Shown piece by piece: positions 22,758 through 31,271 of a DNA stretch of 64,000 nt. Source of the DNA: Acidobacteriota bacterium (GTDB lineage Bacteria; Acidobacteriota; Vicinamibacteria; Vicinamibacterales; UBA2999); assembly GCA_020851835.1 (NCBI GenBank), contig JADZBZ010000167.1:1-64000 (forward strand), given 5' to 3'. A program made the translations under genes and the position numbers. The notes beneath the pieces were generated by a model. It worked only from the letters and a program-made list of their open reading frames with translations. It did no database searches and was not told where the DNA came from. The stretch's first letter is position 1; each line of letters starts with the position of its first letter.

Positions 22758-23303
22758 TCAGAATCGGCAGCCCGACGTTGAGCTGGTCTGGCCGCCCCCG
22801 ATGCCGGACTTCTCCAGTCGGTCGTAGGCCTTGAGCCAGGCCCGGACCCGGACGTCGGTGTCCAGCACCACGGCCTTGAGATGGACGATCTGCGGCTCGG
22901 CTTCGGCCCCGGCGACGCGTTCGAGGCAGCGCCGCGAGTCGGACAGCCTGAGCAGGCTTTGCTGCGATTCTTTCGCGTTGCTCGTGGTCGTGAGCACGCT
23001 CTGATAGTCCGCCGCCAACTGCAGGAGCGCCCGTCGGTCCGCGGAGCCGTCTTCCGACCGCTCGAGGATCCACGACTCGACATCGTCGCGAACTCCGTTG
23101 TGATTCAGGTCCGCGCCGCGGATTTCGTCCCACAGTTGCTGCATCGGGTCCTGCTGAACCTCGGCTGGCGCCTCGCTGGCGAGTGGCCAGTAACTGGTTC
23201 GGGCCAGAGCCGCCGCCAGACCCCCCGCCAGGAGCAGCAGCCCTACGCCCACCTTCAACGTGCCGGATCTCGAACGCAGTATTCGACCGGTCCAGCCGCG
23301 CAT
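22758..23303 (-). CDS. Membrane-anchored protein with EF-hand-like motif, unknown function
   Basis: This 181-aa protein has an N-terminal membrane anchor at about 16-35 and a periplasmic helical domain. DLNHNGVRDDVESW at about 65-78 resembles a calcium-binding EF-hand/dockerin loop found in many uncharacterised exported proteins. ATG 23303 is chosen over an upstream in-frame start, because the latter would begin inside the promoter region. It follows promoter site F and is convergent with nothing; the next minus-strand gene downstream has its own promoter. Confidence 0.6.
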   Translation of the reverse strand: MRGWTGRILRSRSGTLKVGVGLLLLAGGLAAALARTSYWPLASEAPAEVQQDPMQQLWDEIRGADLNHNGVRDDVESWILERSEDGSADRRALLQLAADYQSVLTTTSNAKESQQSLLRLSDSRRCLERVAGAEAEPQIVHLKAVVLDTDVRVRAWLKAYDRLEKSGIGGGQTSSTSGCRF

Positions 23304-23368
23304 CTGAACTCCAGGCGTCGGTCGCGTCCGGGCCAGTCGGGGCCCGGCGCCGCGAAGCACGCGGTGAT

Positions 23369-23396
23369 TGGTCTCGCTTGACGCGCGCGCGTTACA
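23369..23396 (-). promoter_or_regulatory. ECF-type promoter, site F (EF-hand-like membrane protein)
   Basis: TGTAAC at 23396-23391, 16 bases, AGACCA at 23374-23369; the ATG at 23303 is 65 bases on. The site lies just after the stop of the glycosidase gene at 23409. Confidence 0.5.
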
Positions 23397-23408
23397 CGGG
23401 TGTGTCCG

Positions 23409-26063
23409 TCAGTCAGGCTCCGCGGTTTGCTGCAGCAGTTTGGCGACGAGCGCGGTCCACCCCGTCTGATGGCTGGCGCCGAGGCCGGCGCCGGTGTCGC
23501 CGTGAAAGTACTCGGAGAACTGAATCAGATCGCGCCAGTGCGGGTCGCGCTGGAATTTCTCGATCGCGCCGAAGGCCGGACGGCGACCTTCGCCGTTTCG
23601 GAGCAGCGTCCGAGCGAGCCGGCGGGACAGCTCCTCGGCGATCTGCCAGAGCGTCATGCGCCGGCCGGATCCGGCGGGGCACTCGACGGTCAGCTCGTCG
23701 CCGAAGTAGTAGTGGAACTTCTGAAGTGATTCGATCAGCAGGAAGTTCAAGGGAAACCACACCGGTCCGCGCCAATTGGAATTGCCGCCGAAGACCCCGG
23801 TGGTCGATTCGCTGGGCTCGTAGCGGACCTGGTGCCTTGTTCCGTTCAACTGGAGCACGTACGGATATTCGAGGTGGGCGCGAGACAGCGCGCGAACGCC
23901 GTACGGCGACAGGAACTCGGCTTCGTCGAGCAGGACGCCCAGCACACGTTTCAGTTGGTCCCGGTTCACGACCGACAGCAGACGGCGGTCGCCTCGTCCG
24001 GGCGTCTCCATGCAGGCGACGCCGTCGATCAGGTCCGGCCGGTGCCGGACGAACCACTCGAGGCGCCGCCGGAACGCCGGCAGCCGGTCGAGGCACTCCG
24101 GTTCGAGCGTTTCTACGGCGAACAGTGGGATCAGGCCGACCATCGATCGCAACTTGACCGGCACGTGTTCGCCGCTCGGCAGGTGCAGGACGTCGTAGAA
24201 GAAACTGTCCTCTTCATTCCAGAGATTGACGTGGTTGTCGCCGCCGCGCGCGCTCATCGCGTGGGCAATGTGGAGGAAGTGTTCCCAGAACTTGCTCGCC
24301 ATGTCCTCGTAGGCCTGGTTCTCGGCGGCCAGCTCGAGGGCGATGGCGAGCATGTTCAGGCTGTACATGGCCATCCAACTCGTGCCGTCCGACTGCTCCA
24401 GGTGTCCGCCGGTCGGCAGCTCGGCGCTGCGGTCGAACACGCCGATGTTGTCCAGGCCGAGAAATCCACCCTGGAACACATTTCGGCCCTCGGCATCCTT
24501 CCGGTTGACCCACCACGTGAAGTTGAGCAGCAGTTTCTGAAACACGCGTTCGAGGAAGGCGCGGTCTCCGGAGCCGCGCCGGCGCTTCTCGATCTTGTAC
24601 ACACGCCACGCCGCCCACGCGTGTACCGGTGGATTCACGTCGCCCAGCGCCCATTCGTAGGCGGGCATCTGACCGTTCGGGTGCATGTACCATTCGCGCA
24701 GCATCAGCAGGAGTTGCGCCTTCGCGAACTCGGCATCGACGAGCGCCAGCGGCACCGCGTGGAAGGCCAGATCCCATGCCGCGTACCACGGGTACTCCCA
24801 CTTGTCCGGCACAGAGATGACATCCGCGTTGAACAGATGCGTCCAGTCCGCGTTGCGACCGTGCGTTCGGGCGGCCGGCGGCCGCGGCTGGATCGGGTCT
24901 CCGTCGATCCACTCCTTCACGACGTAGTGATAGAACTGCTTGGACCACAGCAGGCCCGCGAACGCCTGCCGCATGACACGCGCGCCGTCTTCGCTCTGCG
25001 ATGACGGGATGATCCCCGCGTAGAACTCGTCAGCTTCCTGGCGCCGGGCCAGGAAGGTGTCGTCGAACTCCCTGGTGAACGGGCCGCCGGGCCAATGGCG
25101 CTCGTCGTGGCCGCCGAGCCGCAGCCGGACGCGCACCTGTTCGCCGGGCGCAATCAGATGTCGCGAGTGCACCGCGGCTTTCGTGCCAACCCGCTCCGGG
25201 TTGACCGCGTCGGTCCGGCCGTGCACGACGGCGTCGTTGATACCGTCCTTCGCGAAACGCGGGCCGGCCACGCCGAAGAGGCGCGAGGCGTTGGTCTCGT
25301 TCTCTGTGAAGAGCAGCTCGCCACCATGCTCGGCGTGCAGCCACTGGCGGCCGTACGAAACGTCGTCGAGCGCGATCGCGGCCACCGCACTTCCAGGCAC
25401 CGCACGGAGGACTGGACGCGGCGACGCCGGGTCCCACGACCACGTGTTCCGGAACCAGACAGTGGGCAGCAGGTGAATCGGCGCCGCCTCGGCTCCCCGG
25501 TTGACGACGGTGATCTGGATCAGGATGTCTTCCGGATCGCTCTTCGCGTACTCGACGAAGACGTCGAAGTACCGGTTGTCATCGAAGATGCCGGTGTCGA
25601 TGAGCTCGAACTCCGGATCCTGGCGGCCGCGCCGGCGGTTCTCGTCGACCAGGTGGGCGTACGGAAACTCGGCCTGCGGATATTTGTAGAGCCACTTCAT
25701 GCAGGAGTGGGTTGGCGTGTTGTCAAGGTAGAAGAAGTACTCCTTGACGTCCTCGCCGTGATTGCCCTCGTTGCCCGTGAGGCCGAACAGGCGCTCCTTG
25801 AGGATCGGGTCGCGTTCGTTCCAGAGCGCCAGCCCGAAGCACACGCGCTGGTGACGGTCCGAGATTCCCGCCAGTCCGTCCTCGTTCCAGCGATAGGCGC
25901 GCGATCGCGCGTGATCGTGCGGCAGGTACTCCCAAGCCGTGCCGTCCGGGCTGTAGTCCTCACGGACCGTACCCCACGCGCGCTCGCTCAGATACGGACC
26001 CCAGCGCTTCCAATGGCGCTGTCGCCGATGATCCTCGTCAAGCCTCAACTGTTCGGCCGTCAT
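23409..26063 (-). CDS. GH63-like (MGH1-type) glucosidase
   Basis: This 884-aa protein resembles bacterial relatives of mannosyl-oligosaccharide glucosidase. The N-terminal beta domain contains WGPYLSERAWGTVREDYS and EDVKEYFFYLDNTPTHSC. A C-terminal (alpha/alpha)6 barrel shows VPDKWEYPWYAAWDLAFHAV and GNSNWRGPVWFPLNFLL, where the catalytic acids of the family lie. There is no signal peptide, so it should act on internal glucans or oligosaccharides. It overlaps the upstream GH133 gene by four bases (ATGA), so the two are a functional pair under promoter site G. Confidence 0.85.
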   Translation of the reverse strand: MTAEQLRLDEDHRRQRHWKRWGPYLSERAWGTVREDYSPDGTAWEYLPHDHARSRAYRWNEDGLAGISDRHQRVCFGLALWNERDPILKERLFGLTGNEGNHGEDVKEYFFYLDNTPTHSCMKWLYKYPQAEFPYAHLVDENRRRGRQDPEFELIDTGIFDDNRYFDVFVEYAKSDPEDILIQITVVNRGAEAAPIHLLPTVWFRNTWSWDPASPRPVLRAVPGSAVAAIALDDVSYGRQWLHAEHGGELLFTENETNASRLFGVAGPRFAKDGINDAVVHGRTDAVNPERVGTKAAVHSRHLIAPGEQVRVRLRLGGHDERHWPGGPFTREFDDTFLARRQEADEFYAGIIPSSQSEDGARVMRQAFAGLLWSKQFYHYVVKEWIDGDPIQPRPPAARTHGRNADWTHLFNADVISVPDKWEYPWYAAWDLAFHAVPLALVDAEFAKAQLLLMLREWYMHPNGQMPAYEWALGDVNPPVHAWAAWRVYKIEKRRRGSGDRAFLERVFQKLLLNFTWWVNRKDAEGRNVFQGGFLGLDNIGVFDRSAELPTGGHLEQSDGTSWMAMYSLNMLAIALELAAENQAYEDMASKFWEHFLHIAHAMSARGGDNHVNLWNEEDSFFYDVLHLPSGEHVPVKLRSMVGLIPLFAVETLEPECLDRLPAFRRRLEWFVRHRPDLIDGVACMETPGRGDRRLLSVVNRDQLKRVLGVLLDEAEFLSPYGVRALSRAHLEYPYVLQLNGTRHQVRYEPSESTTGVFGGNSNWRGPVWFPLNFLLIESLQKFHYYFGDELTVECPAGSGRRMTLWQIAEELSRRLARTLLRNGEGRRPAFGAIEKFQRDPHWRDLIQFSEYFHGDTGAGLGASHQTGWTALVAKLLQQTAEPD

Positions 26064-28033
26064 CCCCGCCTCCTGCCCGCACCGCGTCCGGCTACGTCAC
26101 GCTCACCCAGGACGTCGCGGTCGAGACGCAGTAGTTCGCCGAGCGACCACGCCTGGAACGGACAGCCGCGCGGCACGAACGGCGGCTCGGCATCGGCGAT
26201 TTCCGACACGTGCCCGAGGCCGGCGGCGCCGAGATGAGCGCGTAGCGGATCGAGAAAGCGGCGTGCGATGACGCGGTTCGCTCTTGTGTCGCCGTGCACG
26301 CGGAGCCAGGCCTCGACGAACGGTCCGAGCAGCCACGGCCACACGGTGCCCTGGTGATATGCGGCGTCGCGGGTGCGCACTTCGCCTTCGTAACGGCCGA
26401 CGTAGCCGGGTGAGCCCGGCGCCAGCGTCCGGAGGCCCAGGGGCGTGAGCAGATGCTGTTCGACGGTCTCGACGATGCGGCGGGCCAGGCGGCCCGGCAC
26501 GACGGGAAACGGCAGGCCGCCCACCGCGAAGATCTGGTTCGGACGGAGGGAGACATCGACCACGCCCCGGTCGTGATCGACGTCAATCACGTCGTAGAGC
26601 GCCCCGGCGGACTCGTTCCAGAAGCGCGCCACGAACGCGGATCGCCCCTGCTCGTAGAGCGCCCGCCACCGGTGCGAGCGGTGCCCGGCGATGCGCAGCG
26701 CGTTGAGCCACAGCGCATTCACTTCGACGGGCTTGCCCACTCGGGGCGTGACGACGACGTCGTCGATCCTCGCATCCATCCACGTCAGCGCCGCGCCGGG
26801 TTCTCCCGCGGCGAGCAAGCCGTCTTCGTCGCGATGGATGCCGTACCGCGTGCCGCTGTCATAGGCGACCAGCACGAGCTCGGTTGACTCGCGCAGCCGC
26901 CGGCGTGCCGCGGCCGGGAGGAGGTCGGATCGTTTGCCGGCCGCCCGTTCGAGCTCATAAGCCGCGACGATGAACCACAGCGACGCGTCAACCGCGTTGA
27001 ACTCAGGCGCGGCGCCAGCGTCGGGAAATCGGTTGGGCACCATACCCTCGGAGATCGCGCCGCTCCACTCCAGCAGGATGTCGCGCGCGTCTTCGAGGCG
27101 GCCGAGCGTCAGGGCGAGTCCGCGCAAGGCGATGAAGGTGTCGCGGCCCCAGTCCGTGAACCATGGATAGCCGGCGACGATCGTGCGTCCCAAGCCGCGC
27201 CGCACGATGTAGGCGTCAGCGGCGCGTTCGAGCGGCTGGGTGAACGCGGCACGCCGACGCGCTTCCGCGGCCAGGTAGCTCTCCGCGGCGGCCTCCACGT
27301 CGTCGTTGTTGGCGATGGCCGGATGGCCCGGCTGGGCCGAGAGCATCCACACGGAGCGCCGTCCAGGCGTCAGCGCCCAGGACAACTCGCCGGGCGAGGC
27401 CAGGTCCTCGACATGATCCAAGCCGCGCGCCCGCTCCTCGGTGTACTCGAACTGTCGATACCACAGGGGATCGTGCCGGTACGCGCCGTTGGACGTGCTG
27501 TGCACCGCTGGCACGCCGGCGTATGGCGCCCAAGTGACCGCGGCGGCTTGTGTCGTGGCTTCGAAGTCGAACAACGGGTTTTCTCGATGTAGCGCGTGGT
27601 AGTCGCGGCCGGAAAGGAGCGGTCGAACGACCAGCCGGGCCGGTCCGGCGCCGGACTGCAGCGTCCACGCCACCAACGCAGTTGGACGGTCGTGCACGAG
27701 AACGACTTCCTGCACGATGGCGCCGGCCTCGTCGAGCGTGTAGGTCCATCGAGGCCATGGGTCGTGCGAGAACGCCACGAGCTGCGACCGCCCGTCGGGG
27801 TGGATGACGCCTGGGACGTAGCGATGCGAGGTCAGCGCGATCCGTCGGCCCCCGATCTCGACCCACGCGTCGAAGCCGTTGACCAGCATCATGCGGCCGA
27901 CTGGCGGAGCAGTGGCGACGAGCAGAAGTCCGTGGTACCGGCGGGTACGGACGCCGTTGACGGTACCCGACGCGAATCCGCCGAGGCCGTCGGTCTCAAG
28001 CCACTCCCGTTCGTCGCCCGTCCAGGCGCTCAT
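26060..28033 (-). CDS. Amylo-alpha-1,6-glucosidase (glycogen debranching, GH133)
   Basis: This 657-aa protein begins with the GDE N-terminal domain (EWLETDGLGGFASGTVNGVR, then TRRYHGLLL). The catalytic barrel has GYPWFTDWGRDTFIALRGL near residue 290, whose Asp residues are conserved in debranching enzymes. It hydrolyses alpha-1,6 branch points and releases glucose. No signal peptide is seen. It is first in a two-gene operon with the GH63-like glucosidase and stands behind promoter site G. It fits a route that turns stored glycogen into glucose for the pentose phosphate genes nearby. Confidence 0.9.
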   Translation of the reverse strand: MSAWTGDEREWLETDGLGGFASGTVNGVRTRRYHGLLLVATAPPVGRMMLVNGFDAWVEIGGRRIALTSHRYVPGVIHPDGRSQLVAFSHDPWPRWTYTLDEAGAIVQEVVLVHDRPTALVAWTLQSGAGPARLVVRPLLSGRDYHALHRENPLFDFEATTQAAAVTWAPYAGVPAVHSTSNGAYRHDPLWYRQFEYTEERARGLDHVEDLASPGELSWALTPGRRSVWMLSAQPGHPAIANNDDVEAAAESYLAAEARRRAAFTQPLERAADAYIVRRGLGRTIVAGYPWFTDWGRDTFIALRGLALTLGRLEDARDILLEWSGAISEGMVPNRFPDAGAAPEFNAVDASLWFIVAAYELERAAGKRSDLLPAAARRRLRESTELVLVAYDSGTRYGIHRDEDGLLAAGEPGAALTWMDARIDDVVVTPRVGKPVEVNALWLNALRIAGHRSHRWRALYEQGRSAFVARFWNESAGALYDVIDVDHDRGVVDVSLRPNQIFAVGGLPFPVVPGRLARRIVETVEQHLLTPLGLRTLAPGSPGYVGRYEGEVRTRDAAYHQGTVWPWLLGPFVEAWLRVHGDTRANRVIARRFLDPLRAHLGAAGLGHVSEIADAEPPFVPRGCPFQAWSLGELLRLDRDVLGERDVAGRGAGRRRG

Positions 28034-28073
28034 GATGTGTACGACAACCGCCGCCGGGGTCTCATTGCCCTCA

Positions 28074-28101
28074 CAGTCTCACCAGCACGCGGTCCGTTAC
28101 C
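28074..28101 (-). promoter_or_regulatory. ECF-type promoter, site G (glycan debranching operon)
   Basis: GGTAAC at 28101-28096, 16 bases, AGACTG at 28079-28074, 40 bases before the ATG at 28033. Confidence 0.6.
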
Positions 28102-28191
28102 CGGTGTGCCTGTACGTTCGGACGCTCGCCAAGACTGGTGTCTCGAGGTCATCCGCCGCGAGGAGTGCGGCTGGCGGCGGTACGACCGGCG

Positions 28192-29883
28192 TCAGCCGGC
28201 GCAGCAGGATAATTGACGCACGTCCTTCGTGAACGTCTGGGCTGCCAGCTTCAGTCCCTCGACCATCGTGAGATACGGAAATAGCTGGTCGGCGAGATCG
28301 GTCACGGTCATCCGGGCCCGAATCGCCAGAGCGGCCGTCTGGATGATCTCGCCGGCTTCGGACGCGACGGCCTGCACCCCGAGCAACCGGCCGGAGCGCG
28401 CCTCGGCCACGAGTGTGATGAAGCCGCGCGTGTCGAAGTTCACGAGCGCCCGCGGCACGGCGTCCAGTGGGAGCGTTCGACTGTCGGTCTCGATCTTCCG
28501 CAGGCGTGCCTCCGCCACCGTGAGTCCGACCGTGGCGACTTGCGGCTCGGTGAACACCACGGCCGGCATCGTCGCAAGATCGAGCGCCGCCCTGCCGCCC
28601 ATCATGTTGATGGCGGCCCGCGTGCCGGCGGCGGCCGCCACATAAACGAACTGAGGCCGGTCGGTGCAGTCGCCAGCGGCGAAGATGTCCGGTGCGCTCG
28701 TGCGTTGGTGATCGTCCACGAGGATGGCGCCGTGCGAATCGAGGGCCACGCCAATCGCGGCCAGGCCAAGGCCGACCGTGTTCGGTTCGCGGCCGGTGGC
28801 TACCAGGACATCGTCGGCACGTACCTCGCCGCGGTCTGTGGCCAGCGTGAACTCGCCGTTCGCGAACGTCACGGATGACGTTTGCGTGTGTGTCAGGACG
28901 GTCATGTGCTCGCTGCCGAAGACCGCCTCGATGGCCTCGCCGATGGCCGGGTCCTCGCGGAAGAACAGTGTGTGCCGCGCGAGCATGGTCACCTGGCTGC
29001 CGAGTCGGGCGAAGGCCTGCGCCAGCTCCGCCGCCACCGCGGACGAACCGATGACGGCCAGCCTGCGCGGGATGCGATCGCTGGCGAGCGCCTCGGTAGA
29101 CGTCCAGTAGGGCGTCCCCGCGAGCCCGTCAATCGGCGGGACCGCCGCCCGTGCGCCAGTCGCGATCAGACACCGGTCGAAACGGATGTGTCGTTCGCCG
29201 CCATCCGCTGACGTGACGGCGATCGCGTGGTCGCCGGTGAAGCGCGCGTCGCCGCGGAGGACGGTGACGCCGGCCGTCTCATCGAGAATCCGTTCGTACT
29301 TGTCGTGTCGCAATTCCTCGATCCGGCGCTGCTGTTGCGCCAGCAGACGCGGCTGGTCGATCACCGGAGCCGCGGCAGACAGCCCGTCGTCGAAGGGACT
29401 CTCGCGCCGGAGGTGGGCGACGTGCGCCGCGCGAATGAGGATCTTCGACGGCACGCAGCCTACGTTGACGCAGGTGCCGCCGATCGTCCCTCGTTCGATC
29501 AGGGTGACCGCGGCGCCGAGTTCCGCGGCTTTGAGCGCGGCGGCCATCGCCGCACCGCCGCTGCCGATGACGGCCACGTGCGGCCTCCTGTCATCGTCAC
29601 CGCCTCGGGTTCTGGCCGGCGGCCGATGACCGAGCGCCACCGGCGCGGCGGGTTGCGCCTCGGCCGCGGCACTGGATCTCAGCGCGACGCCGTACCCGAC
29701 GGCGGCGACAGCAGTCGTCAGAACGGCGGCATCCACCGACCGATCAACGGTGACGCGCGCCGTGGCCTCCGGGTACGAAACCTCTGCCGTTCGGACGCCC
29801 GGCACGCCCAGCAGCGCCTGCTTGACGTGGCCGGCGCAGGCCTCACACGTCATACCGGTGATCTCGAGTGTTTGGTCGCTCAC
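28192..29883 (-). CDS. merA: Mercuric reductase
   Basis: This 563-aa protein reduces Hg(II) to volatile Hg(0) with NADPH and FAD. An N-terminal heavy-metal domain has GMTCEACAGH (C13, C16). A pyridine nucleotide-disulfide oxidoreductase core follows, with VIGSGGAAMAAAL and the redox pair GGTCVNVGC at C138/C143. The C-terminal vicinal pair LSCCAG is at 560-561. All are where Tn501 MerA has them, and length agrees (561 there). Start is a GTG with GGAGGA upstream that overlaps the merF stop (GTGA). It is the last gene of merT-P-F-A. It would draw on NADPH made by the zwf/gnd operon across the divergent region. Confidence 0.96.
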   Translation of the reverse strand: MSDQTLEITGMTCEACAGHVKQALLGVPGVRTAEVSYPEATARVTVDRSVDAAVLTTAVAAVGYGVALRSSAAAEAQPAAPVALGHRPPARTRGGDDDRRPHVAVIGSGGAAMAAALKAAELGAAVTLIERGTIGGTCVNVGCVPSKILIRAAHVAHLRRESPFDDGLSAAAPVIDQPRLLAQQQRRIEELRHDKYERILDETAGVTVLRGDARFTGDHAIAVTSADGGERHIRFDRCLIATGARAAVPPIDGLAGTPYWTSTEALASDRIPRRLAVIGSSAVAAELAQAFARLGSQVTMLARHTLFFREDPAIGEAIEAVFGSEHMTVLTHTQTSSVTFANGEFTLATDRGEVRADDVLVATGREPNTVGLGLAAIGVALDSHGAILVDDHQRTSAPDIFAAGDCTDRPQFVYVAAAAGTRAAINMMGGRAALDLATMPAVVFTEPQVATVGLTVAEARLRKIETDSRTLPLDAVPRALVNFDTRGFITLVAEARSGRLLGVQAVASEAGEIIQTAALAIRARMTVTDLADQLFPYLTMVEGLKLAAQTFTKDVRQLSCCAG

Positions 29884-30143
29884 GCTCGTCCTCCGGACGC
29901 GTCCGCGTCGCCGGATGCGCGCGGCGCGTCGCAACACGCCGCGTGGTCGCGCTGACGTTTCCACGCGTACACGGTGAGGCCGATGAACACCACGAGCGCG
30001 GGCATCAGCACGTAGTCGAGCCACCCGGCCCACGCCGAGACACCGACCGCGCCGAGGAGGATCACGAGGACGGGCGTGAAACAACAGATGGCGGCCGCCA
30101 CGGACCCGACGATGCCGGTTCTCAGCAACATCCGAGTGTTCAT
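29880..30143 (-). CDS. merF: MerF mercury transporter
   Basis: This 87-aa protein has two membrane helices (about 8-30 and 42-62). Vicinal cysteine pairs lie at 20-21 (AAAICCFTPV) and 70-71 (HAACCDAP), matching the pairs known in MerF. It moves Hg(II) across the inner membrane to MerA. Its stop overlaps the merA start. Confidence 0.93.
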   Translation of the reverse strand: MNTRMLLRTGIVGSVAAAICCFTPVLVILLGAVGVSAWAGWLDYVLMPALVVFIGLTVYAWKRQRDHAACCDAPRASGDADASGGRA

Positions 30144-30152
30144 GGTGAAACC

Positions 30153-30488
30153 TCAGGAGATCGGCGAGGCCGGATATCCCGCGTTGGTCGAGGCCCGAGC
30201 GATCGCGGCCGGCGTGGCGATTGCCGGGTCGAAGGTGACCGTCGCCTTCTTGGTGTCGAAATCCACGTTCACCGAGATCACGCCTTTGACGCCCGCCATG
30301 GCGGTTCTCACCGTGATCGGGCACGTCGCGCAGGTCATCTGCGCGACCGTGAATACTTGTGTCCGCACAGCCGCTGCGGCCGGCGAGGCAACCGCTTTCG
30401 GCACAGGCGTGGACCGGCTGCTCCAGACAGCGAAGCCGGCGACGACGAGCGCCACGAGTGCGATTGACGGAACGGACAAGCGCTTCAT
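30153..30488 (-). CDS. merP: MerP-type mercury-binding protein with N-terminal anchor
   Basis: This 111-aa protein has an N-terminal hydrophobic helix (about 6-23) that is a signal or membrane anchor. A 70-residue heavy-metal domain follows with MTCATCPITV, the MerP metal site, and a typical GVKGVISVNVDFDTKKATV strand pattern. It binds Hg(II) in the periplasm and passes it to MerT/MerF. ATG 30488 is preferred because AGGAGGAAGAGC precedes it; an earlier ATG would place that site inside the gene. Confidence 0.92.
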   Translation of the reverse strand: MKRLSVPSIALVALVVAGFAVWSSRSTPVPKAVASPAAAAVRTQVFTVAQMTCATCPITVRTAMAGVKGVISVNVDFDTKKATVTFDPAIATPAAIARASTNAGYPASPIS

Positions 30489-30503
30489 GCTCTTCCTCCT
30501 CAT

Positions 30504-30944
30504 TTACCAGAACAGCGGGGCCCAGTAATCGACGCTGGCCGCGAGCACGGCCACGGCTGCCCCCAGCCACAGCGCCGCTTTCGTGAATCGACGAGACGAG
30601 GGGACCGCGCACAGCGTGCCGGGCACGCACGCCGGCGCTGGCCGTCCGTAGACACGCCAGAATCCGATGCCCAACAGGGCGGCCGTGCCGGCGAGGAAAT
30701 ACGGTTTGTCGGGGGCAAGCGCCGTCAGCCGGCTGACCCAGGCGCCGCCGATCCCCAAGGTCACCAGCGCCAGCGGCACGATGCAGCACGACGAGGCGAG
30801 GATCGCGCCCGCTATGCCGCCCGCGACGATCGCCCGATCGGTTCGCGAGGCCCGGGGACCGGTCGCTGAATTGACGGCCGTAGCCTGAGCGTGGCCGTCC
30901 CTGCCGGCCGTCCGTTCCGTCTGATAAATCTGCCCCATGCCCAT
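30504..30944 (-). CDS. merT: MerT-type mercury transporter
   Basis: This 146-aa protein has three hydrophobic segments (about 37-60, 78-96, 118-138). The vicinal pair SSCCIVP at residues 53-54 lies in the first helix, and a looser Cys pair (CVPGTLC) lies before the third, as in MerT. It imports Hg(II). Two ATGs are close together, at 30944 and 30938. The -10 hexamer of the MerR-type promoter ends directly before the first. Transcription is thus expected to begin around 30938, implying a leaderless message starting at the second ATG. Confidence 0.9.
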   Translation of the reverse strand: MGMGQIYQTERTAGRDGHAQATAVNSATGPRASRTDRAIVAGGIAGAILASSCCIVPLALVTLGIGGAWVSRLTALAPDKPYFLAGTAALLGIGFWRVYGRPAPACVPGTLCAVPSSRRFTKAALWLGAAVAVLAASVDYWAPLFW

Positions 30945-30975
30945 ACGTTAATTCTTGTAGTTCCTACAGGTTCAA
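30945..30975 (-). promoter_or_regulatory. MerR-type promoter of the merTPFA operon
   Basis: TTGAAC at 30975-30970 and TAACGT at 30950-30945 are separated by 19 bp. The spacer contains the dyad TGTAG-GAA-CTACA. The 19-bp spacing with an internal dyad is the hallmark of MerR-activated promoters. The dyad sequence differs from that at merR (GTACC..GGTAC), so it is open whether the merR in this window or another regulator acts here. Confidence 0.7.
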
Positions 30976-31166
30976 GCGGTGCTTGTCGATCTGACCTGAT
31001 CGTCCGGTGTCAGGACGCCGGTCGGGTTCCTGGTCGCAACGGCCGTGACAACGACGGCCATCGCCGCCAGGAACACCCGCATCCGCACATTTCTGAACAG
31101 GGCCACCATCGTCTCGGACGGTCGGGCGCGAGGACCCGCTGCCAGGAGGCCCTGGAGGAATCGCAT
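30972..31166 (-). CDS. Possible small membrane protein upstream of merT
   Basis: This frame of 64 codons, MRFLQGLLAAGPRARP..., has one hydrophobic helix near 31-45 (VFLAAMAVVVTAVA). There is no ribosome-binding site. Its ATG lies seven bases behind the -10 half of promoter site H, so it could be read as a leaderless gene. Its end overlaps the -35 of the merT promoter. It may equally be an untranslated leader of a longer mer transcript. Confidence 0.28.
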   Translation of the reverse strand: MRFLQGLLAAGPRARPSETMVALFRNVRMRVFLAAMAVVVTAVATRNPTGVLTPDDQVRSTSTA

Positions 31167-31172
31167 GACGGT

Positions 31173-31200
31173 GAGTGAGACAACCTGGAGGGTTGTTACA
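31173..31200 (-). promoter_or_regulatory. ECF-type promoter, site H (towards mer)
   Basis: TGTAAC at 31200-31195, 16 bases, TCACTC at 31178-31173. It points to the mer operon, about 230 bases away, with only a possible small gene between. It could give mer a second, mercury-independent input. Confidence 0.55.
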
Positions 31201-31221
31201 CGACGACGGGGACACGGGGAC

Positions 31222-31250
31222 CGTAACGCGACGGGTCTCCCGAGAGACTG
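31222..31250 (+). promoter_or_regulatory. ECF-type promoter, site I (pentose phosphate operon)
   Basis: CGTAAC at 31222-31227, 17 bases, AGACTG at 31245-31250, then GGAGGG and the GTG at 31272. The spacer is one base longer than in the other copies. It is divergent from site H, whose -35 lies 21 bases away. Confidence 0.55.
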
Positions 31251-31271
31251 CCCTACGAGCGGAGGGCATGC

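Noticed and set aside
29884..30789. Upstream extension of the merA frame through merF, merP and merT
   Set aside because: The extension overlaps three real mer genes; the GTG at 29883 has a ribosome-binding site and gives the standard MerA length.
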